Shown: positions 9,239 to 20,937, counted from the stretch's first letter. The stretch is DNA of 64,000 bases from Klebsiella grimontii (GCF_900200035.1 NZ_FZTC01000012.1:62001-126000), one strand, 5' to 3'. A program made the numbers and translations. Notes: a model not told the origin generated them from the sequence alone.

Positions 9239-9257
9239 GTGTCGCAAATCGCAACAC
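9239..9257. promoter_or_regulatory. Candidate upstream activator site (AcoR-type)
   Basis: GTGTCGC-AAATC-GCAACAC is a palindrome with one mismatch, centred about 100 bases upstream of the -24/-12 element, where enhancer-binding proteins usually sit. Two related half-sites flank it: TGTCGCA near 9217 and GCAACAC at 9284-9290. The cluster ends about 20 bases before the regulator start, so autoregulation is possible. Confidence 0.5.
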
Positions 9258-9312
9258 TACAAAAACCTTATAGCTACAATATTGCAACACAAATAAAACC
9301 ACGAGGTGTCCC

Positions 9313-11097
9313 GTGCCAGGAAATCCGTTTGCCCTGACGCCAGAGATCGAAGCGAGTCCGCTGCTGAGCGACTCCTGGTGCCGCAGCCAGCGCTATGGCC
9401 TCGACCCCGCCACGGATGACTTCCCTCGCCTGCACGCCAGCGAACTGGCCGAGAGGCTCGCCAGCCACAGCCGCCTGCAAACGCTGGCCCAGCCGGTCGT
9501 CAATGCGCTTTCCCGCAAAGTCAACGACCTGCAATCCGTCGTGGTTCTCTCCGACGCCAGCGGTCTGGTTTTGCAAACCTTTGGCGATACGCACGCCATG
9601 CAGAAAGCGCAGCGCTTCGCTTTAGCGCCGGGCAATCTGTGGAGCGAAAGCGGACGCGGAACCAACGCCATTGGCACCGCGCTGGCGATTGACGACAGCT
9701 GCGAAATCGATGGCCGCCAGCATTTCCTGACCAGCAACCGGGGACTTTATTGCGCCGCCGTGCCGCTGCAAAGCCCCGATGGCAATATCGCCGGGGTGCT
9801 GGATATCTCCGGCCCGGCGCACTATCCGCACGCGCGAACGCTGGCGTGGGTGAAAGGCGCCGCGAAGCAAATAGAATATCTGTGGTTTAAGCAGAGTCTG
9901 CATCCGCAGCAGTGGCTGATGAGCCTGCATCCTCAGCCGGAGAAACTCGACGGCGTCGACGAACTGCTGCTGGTGTTTACGGACACGGTTCTGACGGCCG
10001 CCAACCGGCTGGCGATGCGCGAATTCTCGCTCAACGCAGAACAGTTCGGCCATCTCACCTTCCAGCAGCTTTTTCCACGGCTGCGGCAAACCGCCGTCAG
10101 CATACCGCTGCCGCTCGCCGCCGGGGATCGGCACTACTATTACCGTCTGCGCGCGCCCGCTACCGCAAGCGTCGCGGTGACCCCACGCCCAGGTATCGAT
10201 CTGCCCTTCTCCAGCCAGCGCGAAGGGGAGAAGCTGCTGCGTCTGCTTAACGCCGGGATCGGTTTGTGTATCGAAGGCGAAACCGGCTGCGGCAAAGAGT
10301 ACGTCAGCCGCACCCTGCACCGGCACAGCCGCTGGAGCGGCGGCAAGTTCGTCGCCATCAACTGCGCCGCCATTCCGGAATCGCTGATTGAATCCGAGCT
10401 GTTTGGCTACCAGCCCGGGGCGTTTACCGGCGCAAACAAAAACGGCTATATCGGCAAAATTCGCGAGGCCGACGGCGGCGTGCTGTTTCTTGACGAGATC
10501 GGCGATATGCCGTTAACGCTGCAGACCCGGCTGCTGAGGATCTTACAGGAGAAAGAGGTCACGCCGCTTGGCGCCAGCCGGAGCTCGCCGGTTAACTTCG
10601 CTGTGATTTGCGCCACCCACCGCAACCTGGCGCAGCGCGTCGCGGAAGGTACCTTCCGCGAAGATCTGCTCTACCGCCTGCGCGAGTTTGCTCTGACGCT
10701 GCCGCCGCTGCGCGAGTGGCCTGAACTCCCGGCGTTTATCCAGCGATTGTGGCGCGATCTTGGCGGAGAAAAGCGTCGCGTCGCGCTGGGCCCGGCGCTT
10801 GTGCAACACCTGGCGACTCAGCCCTGGCCAGGCAACGTCCGCCAGCTGCAAAGCCTGATGAGGGTACTGCTGGCGCTCGCCGAAGAGGGTGAAACGCTGA
10901 CAGTGGGTGATTTGCCCCAGGAATACCGAAGTTCGCCCGCCCCCCGCCCGCCGCGTGGGCTTCAGCAGCACGATGCGCAGCTGATTGCCGATACGCTGGC
11001 AAGCTATAACGGCAATATCAGTAAGGCCGCGCAGGCTTTAGGCGTCGCGCGCAGCACGCTGTATCGCCGCGCCGCTCGTCGCGGAAGCCGCTTCTGA
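9313..11097 (+). CDS. Sigma-54-dependent activator, AcoR/DhaR-like
   Basis: 594 residues. The N-terminal half (about 60-190) is a GAF-type sensor region with the ESGRGTNAIGTAL motif common to AcoR/DhaR regulators. The central AAA+ domain (about 300-520) has Walker A GETGCGKE (322-329), the sigma-54 contact loop GAFTGA (369-374) and Walker B LFLDEIGD (391-398). The C terminus is a Fis-type helix-turn-helix (NISKAAQALGVARSTLYRR). The start is a GTG preceded by GAGG at 9303-9306. Divergent placement from the dehydrogenase and the sites between them make that gene its likely target. Confidence 0.92.
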   Translation: MPGNPFALTPEIEASPLLSDSWCRSQRYGLDPATDDFPRLHASELAERLASHSRLQTLAQPVVNALSRKVNDLQSVVVLSDASGLVLQTFGDTHAMQKAQRFALAPGNLWSESGRGTNAIGTALAIDDSCEIDGRQHFLTSNRGLYCAAVPLQSPDGNIAGVLDISGPAHYPHARTLAWVKGAAKQIEYLWFKQSLHPQQWLMSLHPQPEKLDGVDELLLVFTDTVLTAANRLAMREFSLNAEQFGHLTFQQLFPRLRQTAVSIPLPLAAGDRHYYYRLRAPATASVAVTPRPGIDLPFSSQREGEKLLRLLNAGIGLCIEGETGCGKEYVSRTLHRHSRWSGGKFVAINCAAIPESLIESELFGYQPGAFTGANKNGYIGKIREADGGVLFLDEIGDMPLTLQTRLLRILQEKEVTPLGASRSSPVNFAVICATHRNLAQRVAEGTFREDLLYRLREFALTLPPLREWPELPAFIQRLWRDLGGEKRRVALGPALVQHLATQPWPGNVRQLQSLMRVLLALAEEGETLTVGDLPQEYRSSPAPRPPRGLQQHDAQLIADTLASYNGNISKAAQALGVARSTLYRRAARRGSRF

Positions 11098-11246
11098 TTC
11101 GCTCGCGGCGTGAAGCGCAGCGGCCATATTACCGTCATTACCGTTACCAGGTTTCAGCCGCGCCATTTTGTCACTGCAGCATTCAGTGCTGGCGCACTGC
11201 GGCTTTTTATTTTAGACTTCACTAAATTTAGAAAAGACTAAAATAA

Positions 11247-11546
11247 ATGAATACACCCGAACAGCTACAGGCCAGCGCCGGGGAAGCCGCCGCGCTGCTG
11301 AAAGCCATGAGCCACCCCAGTAGGCTATTGATTCTGTGCATGCTATGCGATGCGCCGGGCACCAGCGCCGGCGAACTGGCGCGCATCACCGGGCTGAGCC
11401 CCTCCGCAACCTCCCAGCATCTGGCGCGAATGCGCGATGAAGGCCTGATCGGCTGCGAACGTCAGGCGCAGCGCATCCACTACTTCATTACCCGGCCAGC
11501 GGTTCGGCACATCGTCACCACGCTGAAGTCAATCTATTGCCCTTAA
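11247..11546 (+). CDS. ygaV: ArsR-family repressor YgaV
   Basis: 99 residues with a winged helix (about 15-85) and the recognition stretch SPSATSQHLARMRDEGL. It matches E. coli YgaV closely, including Cys31, Cys34 and the C-terminal YCP. YgaV represses its own operon and responds to tributyltin and, by later reports, sulfide/redox signals through cysteines. It is 9 bases upstream of ygaP with a GGAG ribosome-binding site for the latter, so the two are co-transcribed. Confidence 0.93.
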   Translation: MNTPEQLQASAGEAAALLKAMSHPSRLLILCMLCDAPGTSAGELARITGLSPSATSQHLARMRDEGLIGCERQAQRIHYFITRPAVRHIVTTLKSIYCP

Positions 11547-11555
11547 GGAGCGTTT

Positions 11556-12077
11556 ATGACTATTGCTACTCTTTCTCCTGCCGAAGCCCGGGCCCTCATC
11601 GACCACGGCGCGCGGCTGATCGATATCCGCGATGCCGATGAATACGCCCGCGAGCATATTCCCGGCGCGGAACTCGTGCCGCTGGCAACCCTGACGAATG
11701 GCGCGGCGCTGCGCGCCAGCCCTGAAGAGACGATCGTTTTTCACTGTCAGGCGGGTTCGCGCACGCAGAATAATGCCGCCCGTCTGGCGCAGGCCGCCGC
11801 ACCGGCGCAGGCAAAGCTGCTGGCTGGCGGAATTCAGGCGTGGAAAGCGGCGGGTCTGCCGGTGAAAGAGGATAAATCTCAGCCGCTGCCGCTGATGCGC
11901 CAGGTCCAGATCGTCGCCGGGGTTCTGATCTTGCTTGGCGTCGCTTTAGGTTACGCTTTTAACAGCGGCTTTTTTCTGCTTAGCGCCTTCGTCGGCACCG
12001 GATTAACCTTCGCCGGGATCACCGGTTTTTGCGGTATGGCGCGTCTTTTGGCTTTGATGCCGTGGAACCGCCTCTAG
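11556..12077 (+). CDS. ygaP: Membrane-anchored rhodanese YgaP
   Basis: 173 residues. An N-terminal rhodanese domain (about 1-105) carries the persulfide-forming Cys64 in FHCQAGSRT. Two hydrophobic helices follow (about 124-168: [12 protein letters not shown] and [15 protein letters not shown]). Domain order and length match E. coli YgaP, an inner-membrane sulfurtransferase. Its partner YgaV lies immediately upstream. Confidence 0.93.
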   Translation: MTIATLSPAEARALIDHGARLIDIRDADEYAREHIPGAELVPLATLTNGAALRASPEETIVFHCQAGSRTQNNAARLAQAAAPAQAKLLAGGIQAWKAAGLPVKEDKSQPLPLMRQVQIVAGVLILLGVALGYAFNSGFFLLSAFVGTGLTFAGITGFCGMARLLALMPWNRL

Positions 12078-12168
12078 CCTCTACCTCTTTTGCTCAGTTG
12101 TTGGTAACGCTTTTGCTGAGCTATGGTTATTGTCAGCGAAAGATTTATCAGCACACAGGAGAAGCAGT

Positions 12169-12348
12169 ATGTTTTCAGTCGGTGACCTGGTACAACCGCG
12201 CGCGGGTGGGCCAAAACTTAAAGTCGTTGAAGTCGAGGACGATCGCATTATTGCCGTTCAGGCAAGCAACGAGCAGGGCGAGAAATATACGCTGAAGGCA
12301 GCCGATGTGACGGCATATAAAGAAGACGGCGATTTTGGCGTATGCTGA
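12169..12348 (+). CDS. YodC-family (DUF2158) small protein
   Basis: 59 residues beginning MFSVGDLVQPRAGGPKLKVVEVE, the usual pattern of the DUF2158/YodC family (VGD-V-x-x-x-x-GGP). The ATG at 12169 follows AGGAGAAG, a good ribosome-binding site; the longer upstream frame has none. Function is unknown. It is followed at once by a strong terminator, so it is the end of its own short unit. Confidence 0.8.
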   Translation: MFSVGDLVQPRAGGPKLKVVEVEDDRIIAVQASNEQGEKYTLKAADVTAYKEDGDFGVC

Positions 12349-12365
12349 TTAAGCCGGGTAACGAT

Positions 12366-12389
12366 AACGGTGGGTTTCCCCACCGTTTT
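12366..12389. terminator. Bidirectional terminator between yodC-like gene and stpA
   Basis: AACGGTGGG (12366-12374) pairs with CCCACCGTT (12379-12387) around a 4-base loop, with T residues following. It serves the plus-strand gene and probably the converging stpA. Confidence 0.8.
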
Positions 12390-12394
12390 AACGA

Positions 12395-12796
12395 TTAGAT
12401 CAGGAAACTATCAAGGGATTTTCCCTCAGCCACCGCTTTCGCAAGCGGCTTCGGCATACGTCCCTGCCCGGTCCACGTTTTCTCGGCGCCGGTATGATCG
12501 GTAAAACGATATTTAGGCGGACGCGGCTGGCGCTTTTTGTTGCCTTTCGAGGAAGCGCTATTGTGGCCCACTAATTGTTCAGGCGTAATACCATCAGCAA
12601 TCATTAATTCCAGCCAGGTATTTAGTTTCTCCTGATGTTCTGCCCGCAGTGCCTGAGCAGCCTGCTCTTCAGCACGTTTTTCTTCAGTGACGGTCCTTAG
12701 CTTTGCCAGCATATCTTCAAGCACGTCAATGGAGAATTCACGGGACATGGCGCGGAGTGAACGGATATTATTCAATTTCTCTAATAGTAATGACAT
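12395..12796 (-). CDS. stpA: H-NS paralog StpA
   Basis: 133 residues, from the internal start MSLLLEKLNNIRS. The open frame extends 12 codons further, but those match nothing in StpA/H-NS and this start gives the expected length. The N-terminal dimerization helices (LRAMSREFSIDVLEDMLAKL) lead to a charged coiled-coil linker and the C-terminal DNA-binding domain with the core TWTGQGRMPKPL. It is a nucleoid protein and RNA chaperone that binds AT-rich DNA. StpA rather than H-NS is chosen on sequence and on its position next to alaE, as in E. coli. Confidence 0.92.
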   Translation of the reverse strand: MSLLLEKLNNIRSLRAMSREFSIDVLEDMLAKLRTVTEEKRAEEQAAQALRAEHQEKLNTWLELMIADGITPEQLVGHNSASSKGNKKRQPRPPKYRFTDHTGAEKTWTGQGRMPKPLAKAVAEGKSLDSFLI

Positions 12797-13502
12797 ATAA
12801 TTCAAAAAATTCCCAAATAGCAAATGAAACAAAGATTACGGCGCTAGTTTAATTGATACGATTATTTATTTCCAGCCTTTCACTAATTGCGGATATAGCA
12901 TCCGCTATATTTGACAATAAATAAGATAAACAAATCGATAAAAGCGAAATTTCACGCAGTGAATAAACCTGGGCGAAAAGAAAAATATCAACCAGCCACT
13001 ACCTTTAGCTTATTTCCTGCATGCTCAGCAGGTTATCCGTATATCCACGCCAGGCCATCACAAGGCGGCACTGACGCTGGCGGAATAGTCATGCAAAAAA
13101 TCTGAATGCTCACCCAGCGAATAAATCAGCATATCATGCTGACATTTTGCTTTTTGACGAGTAAAAAATGCCAAAAGTGACGCTACGCCCGCCGCGACGC
13201 GATTCTGTCGCGCAATCGCCCTCTCTCGCCCCGGCCTCCCGCCGATCCCTACGGCGCACAAATCAACTATCTATTTGAAATGTATTATAAAAATAAACAA
13301 TGGCAACAAAAGTAGCGTAACGAACAAAAAACAGCCTGAAGCAGAGTATTTTATCGACCAAAAGCCTTTAAATAAAAATTTATAGCTAGTTGCCTCTTTT
13401 AATGCAGAGATATAATCTACGCACATCAAAACAGGCACCCAAAAACGCTGATTTCCCGCCAATCTTCTGGCATTATCGACTTCATTTTCGAGGAGCACAC
13501 CG
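12797..13502. other. Intergenic region stpA-alaE
   Basis: About 700 bases between divergent genes. Most is AT-rich and must hold the stpA and alaE promoters. Inside it, 13165-13262 is abruptly GC-rich, with a small inverted repeat (GCGAC/GTCGC). A 7-bp stem-loop (TCAGCAT-ATC-ATGCTGA, 13126-13142) with a T-rich tail looks terminator-like. Short frames here, including a 75-codon minus-strand frame ending in a hydrophobic stretch, show no family features, and I do not call them. Confidence 0.5.
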
Positions 13503-13958
13503 ATGTTCTCTGCGCAGTCCCGCTTGCGTCATGCGGTAGCAGACACCTTTGCGATGGTGGTTTACTGCACCGTTGTAAACATGATGATCGAAATTTTTCT
13601 CTCCGGAATGACTTTTCAGCAGTCGTTATCTTCGCGACTGGTGGCGATTCCGGTGAACATTATTATTGCGGTGCCTTACGGCTTTTATCGCGATTTCGCG
13701 ATGCGCCAGGCGCGTCGCATCAGCGCGTCCGGCTGGATGAAGAACATTGCCGATGTGGTGGCCTATGTGACGTTCCAGTCACCGGTATACGTGGCGATTC
13801 TGCTGGTTGTCGGCGCCGACTGGCATCAGATAGCCGCGGCGGTGAGTTCCAATATCGTGGTATCAATGATGATGGGCGCCGCGTACGGCTATTTCCTCGA
13901 CTACTGCCGTCGCCTGTTCCGCGTCAGCCCCCTGCCCGCAGGCCAAAGCCTGAGTTGA
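13503..13958 (+). CDS. alaE: L-alanine exporter AlaE
   Basis: 151 residues, almost collinear with E. coli AlaE (149 residues): [20 protein letters not shown] at the start and a conserved [21 protein letters not shown] segment. It has about four membrane helices. It exports L-alanine and is induced by alanine via Lrp in E. coli. A GAGGAG ribosome-binding site lies 8 bases upstream of the ATG. Confidence 0.95.
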   Translation: MFSAQSRLRHAVADTFAMVVYCTVVNMMIEIFLSGMTFQQSLSSRLVAIPVNIIIAVPYGFYRDFAMRQARRISASGWMKNIADVVAYVTFQSPVYVAILLVVGADWHQIAAAVSSNIVVSMMMGAAYGYFLDYCRRLFRVSPLPAGQSLS

Positions 13959-13962
13959 TGCA

Positions 13963-13993
13963 AAAAAGCGACTGGTTCCGCCAGCCGCTTTTT
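13963..13993. terminator. Shared terminator for convergent alaE and ygaC
   Basis: AAAAAGCG-A-CTGG pairs with CCAG-C-CGCTTTTT around TTCCG. The A and T runs on both sides make it work in either direction. Confidence 0.85.
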
Positions 13994-13994
13994 G

Positions 13995-14351
13995 TCAGCT
14001 ATACTGCGTTTCGCCAAACAGGCCGCTCAGAAAACGCTCAAGCGCCATTCGCGAACTGAACCCGTGTGGAATACCATAATGCTGTTGAGCATCCCCCGCT
14101 AAATAGAGCGGGAACTGCTCATAATGATCGCAGGTTTTGATATCCGACGCGGGCTCCGCAAGCGTTGTGCTGCGCTCTTTTAAAGCCGGATGAATAATTA
14201 ACGCGGTACGCCCCATACGAGCTTCACGGTTCACATAAACATAATTATCGCCACGGCGATAGCCGTACGCTTTTTGCGTCACAACATCCATGGTGAAGCC
14301 GGCTTTTTCAAGAACACGCGCCACCTCATCGGGTCTTAAATACATACTCAT
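13995..14351 (-). CDS. ygaC: DUF2002 family protein YgaC
   Basis: 118 residues opening [19 protein letters not shown], the start of the enterobacterial YgaC family. No catalytic motif is evident. In E. coli the gene is reported to be Fur-regulated; I did not find a clear Fur box. It lies between alaE and ygaM as in E. coli. Confidence 0.88.
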   Translation of the reverse strand: MSMYLRPDEVARVLEKAGFTMDVVTQKAYGYRRGDNYVYVNREARMGRTALIIHPALKERSTTLAEPASDIKTCDHYEQFPLYLAGDAQQHYGIPHGFSSRMALERFLSGLFGETQYS

Positions 14352-14494
14352 TCCTCATTATCTTTTACCGCACGTTAACCTTACCTTATTCATTAAAGGC
14401 AACGCTTTCGGAATATTCCATAAAGGGCTATTTACAGCATAATTCAAAATCTTGTCCTACACTTATAGACTCAATGGAATTAAGGGAGAAACCA

Positions 14495-14821
14495 ATGGCC
14501 AACCGAGCAAACCGCAACAACGTAGAAGAGAGCGCTGAAGATATCCATAACGATGTCAGCCAATTAGCGGATACGCTGGAAGAGGTGCTGAAATCGTGGG
14601 GCAGCGACGCCAAAGACGAAGCGGAGGCCGCGCGCAAAAAAGCGCAGGCGCTGCTGAAAGAGACCCGCGCCCGGCTTAACGGCAACAACCGCGTCCAGCA
14701 GGCGGCGTGCGACGCCATGGGCTGCGCTGACAGCTACGTGCGCGACAAACCGTGGCAAAGCGTCGGCGCCGCAGCAGCCGTTGGGGTATTTATTGGCGTA
14801 TTACTGAATTTACGTCGATAA
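14495..14821 (+). CDS. ygaM: ElaB/YqjD-family inner-membrane ribosome-associated protein YgaM
   Basis: 108 residues from the ATG at 14495, which follows TAAGGGAG; the longer frame (start 14474) has no such site. It has an N-terminal charged amphipathic coil (LADTLEEVLKSWGSD, then repeated Ala/Lys/Glu helices) and a C-terminal glycine-zipper membrane helix (VGAAAAVGVFIGVLLNL). Family members (DUF883) bind stationary-phase ribosomes or guard the membrane under RpoS control. Confidence 0.9.
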   Translation: MANRANRNNVEESAEDIHNDVSQLADTLEEVLKSWGSDAKDEAEAARKKAQALLKETRARLNGNNRVQQAACDAMGCADSYVRDKPWQSVGAAAAVGVFIGVLLNLRR

Positions 14822-14860
14822 TAAAACTGCCAGACCCATGAAGATAACAAATACGCGTCG

Positions 14861-14883
14861 ACCCCTGCTCTGCAGGGGTTTTT
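14861..14883. terminator. Terminator for ygaM and the convergent MocR gene
   Basis: CCCCTGC-TCT-GCAGGGG followed by TTTTT on the plus strand. It lies 40 bases past the ygaM stop and immediately past the stop of the MocR gene. Confidence 0.85.
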
Positions 14884-14884
14884 G

Positions 14885-16246
14885 TTATCTCTTCGCGTAA
14901 AGCGCGGCATCAAGCTTACGCACGGCCTCGTTGGCCATTTCCGCCGACGTCAGATTAGTGAAGCTCATGATCAGCCCCCCATCTCCCCGACTCTCCATCC
15001 GCCAGTCGCTCAGCGCCTGGACGGCCAGACCGGCCCGCCTGGCGCGCTGCGCCAGAAGGCGATCGTCACCGGCCACCCTGACCACCATCTGGATCCCCCC
15101 CGCTTGAGGCACCACGGTAAAGCCCTGCGCGCGTAGCGCCGACTCAAGCCACAGGCGGCGCTGGGCATAGCTGGCGCGCATTTTCTTCAGATGTCGCCAG
15201 AAGTGGCCTTCGCGAATAAAATCCGCCAGCGTCTGCTGCCACAGCGTCGGCACGCTACAGCTCATTAGCGCGGCCTGTTCACGAAACTGCGCCACCAGCG
15301 GTTCAGGCACCACCAGCCAGGCAGCGCGCAATGCCGGAAACAAAGACTTGCTGAACGCCCCGGCATAGATGACCCGCTGCGGGGCGTCGAGGCTTTTCAG
15401 CGGCGGCAGCGGCTTACCGTGATAGCGGAATTCGCTATCGTAATCATCTTCGATAATCCACGCGTTATTCTGCGCCGCCCATAGCAGGAGCTGTCTGCGC
15501 CTGGACAGCGAGAGCGCCACGCCGAGCGGGCTCTGATGAGCCGGGGTCAGCAGCGCGAAATGGGCAGTCGGGTAATGCCGCTGCGCCCAGGCAATATCCA
15601 TCCCGTCGTCGTCGACCGGAACGGGGTTGATCGCTACCCCCTCGTCGTTCACTACCGGGCGGATCAGCGGAAACCCCGGATCTTCCATCCACATTTGCTG
15701 GCCAGGCCGCGCCAGCGTGCGCAATATAAGGCGCATCGAGGCCGCGTAGCTACCGGTGATCAAGACCTGCTCAGGCCGACATTCAATGCTGCGCGACAGG
15801 CGCAAATAATCGGCGATCGCCCGGCGAAGCGTCAGTTCTCCGCAGGGATCGCCTGGCGCAAGGTCAAAACGCGTTTGCGTACGCAGACGCCGCCCCATCA
15901 CGCGCGCCCACAGGCCGCGTGGAAACAGATCCAGCGCGGGCAGCCCCAGCTGAAACGGCAGCGGCGCCGCGGGCTCATCGCCCGCGACGGGCTGAACGGG
16001 CGCGTTTTGCTGCGGAATAAGCCGCTCGCTAACAAAGGTCCCCGCCTGTCCGCGCCGCTCCAGCCACCCCTGCGCCACCAGCTCGCCCCAGGCGTTCTCA
16101 ACCGTCGCCCGCGATACGCCAAGCTCCTGAGCATATACCCGGCTCGCAGGCAGCCTGCTGCCGGGAGCCAGCTCGCCGCGCTCAATCGCCTGCTTAAGCT
16201 GCCTGGCAATGCGTCGGTAATGGGGGATTTTTTGGGCGTCCATCAT
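14885..16246 (-). CDS. MocR-type (GntR-aminotransferase fusion) transcriptional regulator
   Basis: 453 residues. The N-terminal GntR winged helix (about 8-75: LPASRVYAQELGVSRATVENAW) is fused to a fold-type I aminotransferase domain (about 100-445). The PLP lysine is K300 in YAGAFSK, and the PLP-ring Asp lies in IIEDDYDSEFRY. Such proteins (PdxR, GabR) bind PLP and repress or activate an adjacent divergent gene. Here that gene is the AhpD-like protein 84 bases away, so a linked regulator/target pair is likely. The ligand is unknown. Confidence 0.9.
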   Translation of the reverse strand: MMDAQKIPHYRRIARQLKQAIERGELAPGSRLPASRVYAQELGVSRATVENAWGELVAQGWLERRGQAGTFVSERLIPQQNAPVQPVAGDEPAAPLPFQLGLPALDLFPRGLWARVMGRRLRTQTRFDLAPGDPCGELTLRRAIADYLRLSRSIECRPEQVLITGSYAASMRLILRTLARPGQQMWMEDPGFPLIRPVVNDEGVAINPVPVDDDGMDIAWAQRHYPTAHFALLTPAHQSPLGVALSLSRRRQLLLWAAQNNAWIIEDDYDSEFRYHGKPLPPLKSLDAPQRVIYAGAFSKSLFPALRAAWLVVPEPLVAQFREQAALMSCSVPTLWQQTLADFIREGHFWRHLKKMRASYAQRRLWLESALRAQGFTVVPQAGGIQMVVRVAGDDRLLAQRARRAGLAVQALSDWRMESRGDGGLIMSFTNLTSAEMANEAVRKLDAALYAKR

Positions 16247-16330
16247 GGTCTGCTTTTTTCATCACAATATGGCTATCTTATGCAGTCCATTATAGTGCTA
16301 TTTTCCTCGCGTCTTAATGAGGAGAGTAAA

Positions 16331-16762
16331 ATGAACACACTACGTCAGCCGTACAATGAACTGAGCCCGGAAGTCTATAACGCCCTGGTTCAGGCCAAAA
16401 TTGCGCTGGAAAAAAGCGAGCTGGATGGCGCGCTGATCGAACTGGTGTATTTGCGGGTGTCGCAAATCAACGGCTGCGCCTTCTGCCTGGAGATGCACAG
16501 CAAAGCCCTGCGTAAATCCGGTGTGGCGCAGAACAAGCTGGACGCGCTGGCAGGCTGGCGGGTGAGCGCCCATTTCAGCGATGCCGAACGCGCGGCGCTG
16601 GCGTGGGCGGAATCGGTCACCCATATCGCCGAAAGCCATGCGCAAGACGATGTTTATCTGCCGCTGCTGGACCATTTTAGCGCCCGCCAGATTAGCGATC
16701 TGACCTTCGCCATCAGCCTGATGAATGCCTTTAACCGCCTGGCGGTGAGCATGCGCCTGTAA
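16331..16762 (+). CDS. Carboxymuconolactone decarboxylase / AhpD-like protein
   Basis: 143 residues, started at the ATG after GAGGAGAG. The longer upstream frame runs antisense through the MocR gene and is discarded. The AhpD signature C49-x-x-C52-x-x-x-H56 (CAFCLEMH) is intact, pointing to a thiol peroxidase/disulfide-type activity rather than true carboxymuconolactone decarboxylation. Proteins of this size (YciW/AhpD branch) are alkylhydroperoxidase-like. Expression is probably controlled by the divergent MocR regulator. Confidence 0.88.
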   Translation: MNTLRQPYNELSPEVYNALVQAKIALEKSELDGALIELVYLRVSQINGCAFCLEMHSKALRKSGVAQNKLDALAGWRVSAHFSDAERAALAWAESVTHIAESHAQDDVYLPLLDHFSARQISDLTFAISLMNAFNRLAVSMRL

Positions 16763-16783
16763 TTTCACGTTACAAAGTCCCGC

Positions 16784-16808
16784 CCCCCGCAGAATCCTTT
16801 TGCGGGGG
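16784..16808 (+). terminator. Probable terminator after the AhpD-like gene
   Basis: CCCCCGCA (16784-16791) pairs with TGCGGGGG (16801-16808). The T tract that follows is weak, so termination may be partial. Confidence 0.6.
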
Positions 16809-16823
16809 CTAATCTTTACAAAA

Positions 16824-16872
16824 ACCATATATATTGCGTTGTTGAACTTTTAAATAACTACATCTAGTATTT
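16824..16872 (+). promoter_or_regulatory. Candidate NrdR boxes upstream of nrdHIEF
   Basis: ACCATATATATTGCGT (16824-16839) matches the 16-base NrdR consensus at about 13 positions. A weaker copy, ACTACATCTAGTATTT, starts 33 bases downstream (16857), the three-turn spacing usual for NrdR pairs. NrdR represses ribonucleotide reductase operons when dATP is high. The first box is persuasive; the second is marginal. Confidence 0.5.
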
Positions 16873-16945
16873 CCTTTATCGGTAACCCATAGCACGCGAC
16901 GTCAGTTTTAGCGCCGTACTGCTATTTTAAATGGAAATACGAATC

Positions 16946-17191
16946 ATGCGCATTACTATTTACACTAAAAACGACTGCGTACAGTGCCATGCCACTAAGC
17001 GGGCCATGGAAACCCGCGGGTTTGAATTCGACACGATCAATATCGACCACCATCCTGAAGCCGTCGATCTGCTGCGCGAGCAAGGTTTCCGCCAGCTGCC
17101 GGTGGTCATTGCCGGAGAGACCCGCTGGTCCGGCTTTCGTCCCGACATGATCAACCGCCTGCGCCCGACAGTTACAGCGGCCAGCGTATGA
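16946..17191 (+). CDS. nrdH: Glutaredoxin-like electron donor NrdH
   Basis: 81 residues from the ATG at 16946 (the in-frame ATG at 16931 would add five residues absent in NrdH). The thioredoxin-fold active site is C11-V-Q-C14, and the C-terminal WSGFRPD motif is diagnostic of NrdH. It reduces the class Ib ribonucleotide reductase, receiving electrons from thioredoxin reductase. It overlaps nrdI by four bases (ATGA). Confidence 0.95.
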   Translation: MRITIYTKNDCVQCHATKRAMETRGFEFDTINIDHHPEAVDLLREQGFRQLPVVIAGETRWSGFRPDMINRLRPTVTAASV

Positions 17192-17570
17192 GCCTGATCG
17201 TCTACTTCTCCAGCAGTTCGGAAAACACGCACCGGTTTGTCCAGCGTCTGGGGCTGCCCGCCGTGCGTATTCCGCTTAACGAGCGCGAGCGCATCCAGGT
17301 AGACGAACCCTACATTCTCATCGTCCCCAGCTATGGCGGCGGCGGCACGGCGGGCGCGGTCCCTCGACAGGCGATCCGCTTTCTTAACGATCCGCACAAC
17401 CGCCAGCTCATTCGCGGCGTCATCGCCGCGGGCAACCGCAATTTTGGCGAGGCCTATGGCCGGGCTGGCGACGTCATCAAGCAGAAATGCGGCGTACCGT
17501 ATCTCTATCGTTTTGAACTGATGGGCACCCCGCAAGATGTCGACAACGTGCGTAAAGGAGTAAGCGAATT

Positions 17571-17598
<28 letters not shown>
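17188..17598 (+). CDS. nrdI: Flavodoxin-like NrdI
   Basis: 136 residues with a flavodoxin fold. The FMN-phosphate loop is [10 protein letters not shown] near residues 8-17, and the characteristic PSYGGGG loop follows near 50. NrdI supplies an oxidant to assemble the dimanganese-tyrosyl radical cofactor of NrdF. Its start overlaps nrdH and its end overlaps nrdE by 28 bases, so translation of the three is coupled. Confidence 0.95.
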
Positions 17599-20688
<3,090 letters not shown>

Positions 20689-20696
20689 CCTTACTT

Positions 20697-20729
20697 TCAC
20701 CAGGAATATATCAGCATATTTCCTGGTGA
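20697..20729 (+). terminator. Terminator of nrdHIEF
   Basis: TCACCAGGAA (20697-20706) pairs with TTCCTGGTGA (20720-20729), with an AT-rich inner stem, followed by TTTATTTC. It starts 9 bases after the nrdF stop. Confidence 0.75.
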
Positions 20730-20937
20730 TTTATTTCACATTATTTGTTTTCACCTCACTCAATATCTTTCGGTCATCACCGTGTCATATTCAACAACAT
20801 GCCCTCGATTTTCACCTGAATTAAGGCAACATAACTAAAAAATATCGACCACAAGTCATTCGCGCTCAGCCCTTATATCACGGGGGATGTACCGGAATTC
20901 TCTCCCGCGCATTTCCCTGGCAACGCCACATAAAGGG

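Noticed and set aside
13271-13498. 75-codon minus-strand frame ending in a hydrophobic stretch upstream of alaE
   Set aside because: No ribosome-binding site or family features were seen; it covers the region where the alaE promoter must lie.
15536-16330. N-terminal extension of the AhpD-like gene
   Set aside because: The upstream part is antisense to the MocR gene; the 143-residue form with GAGGAGAG upstream fits the family.
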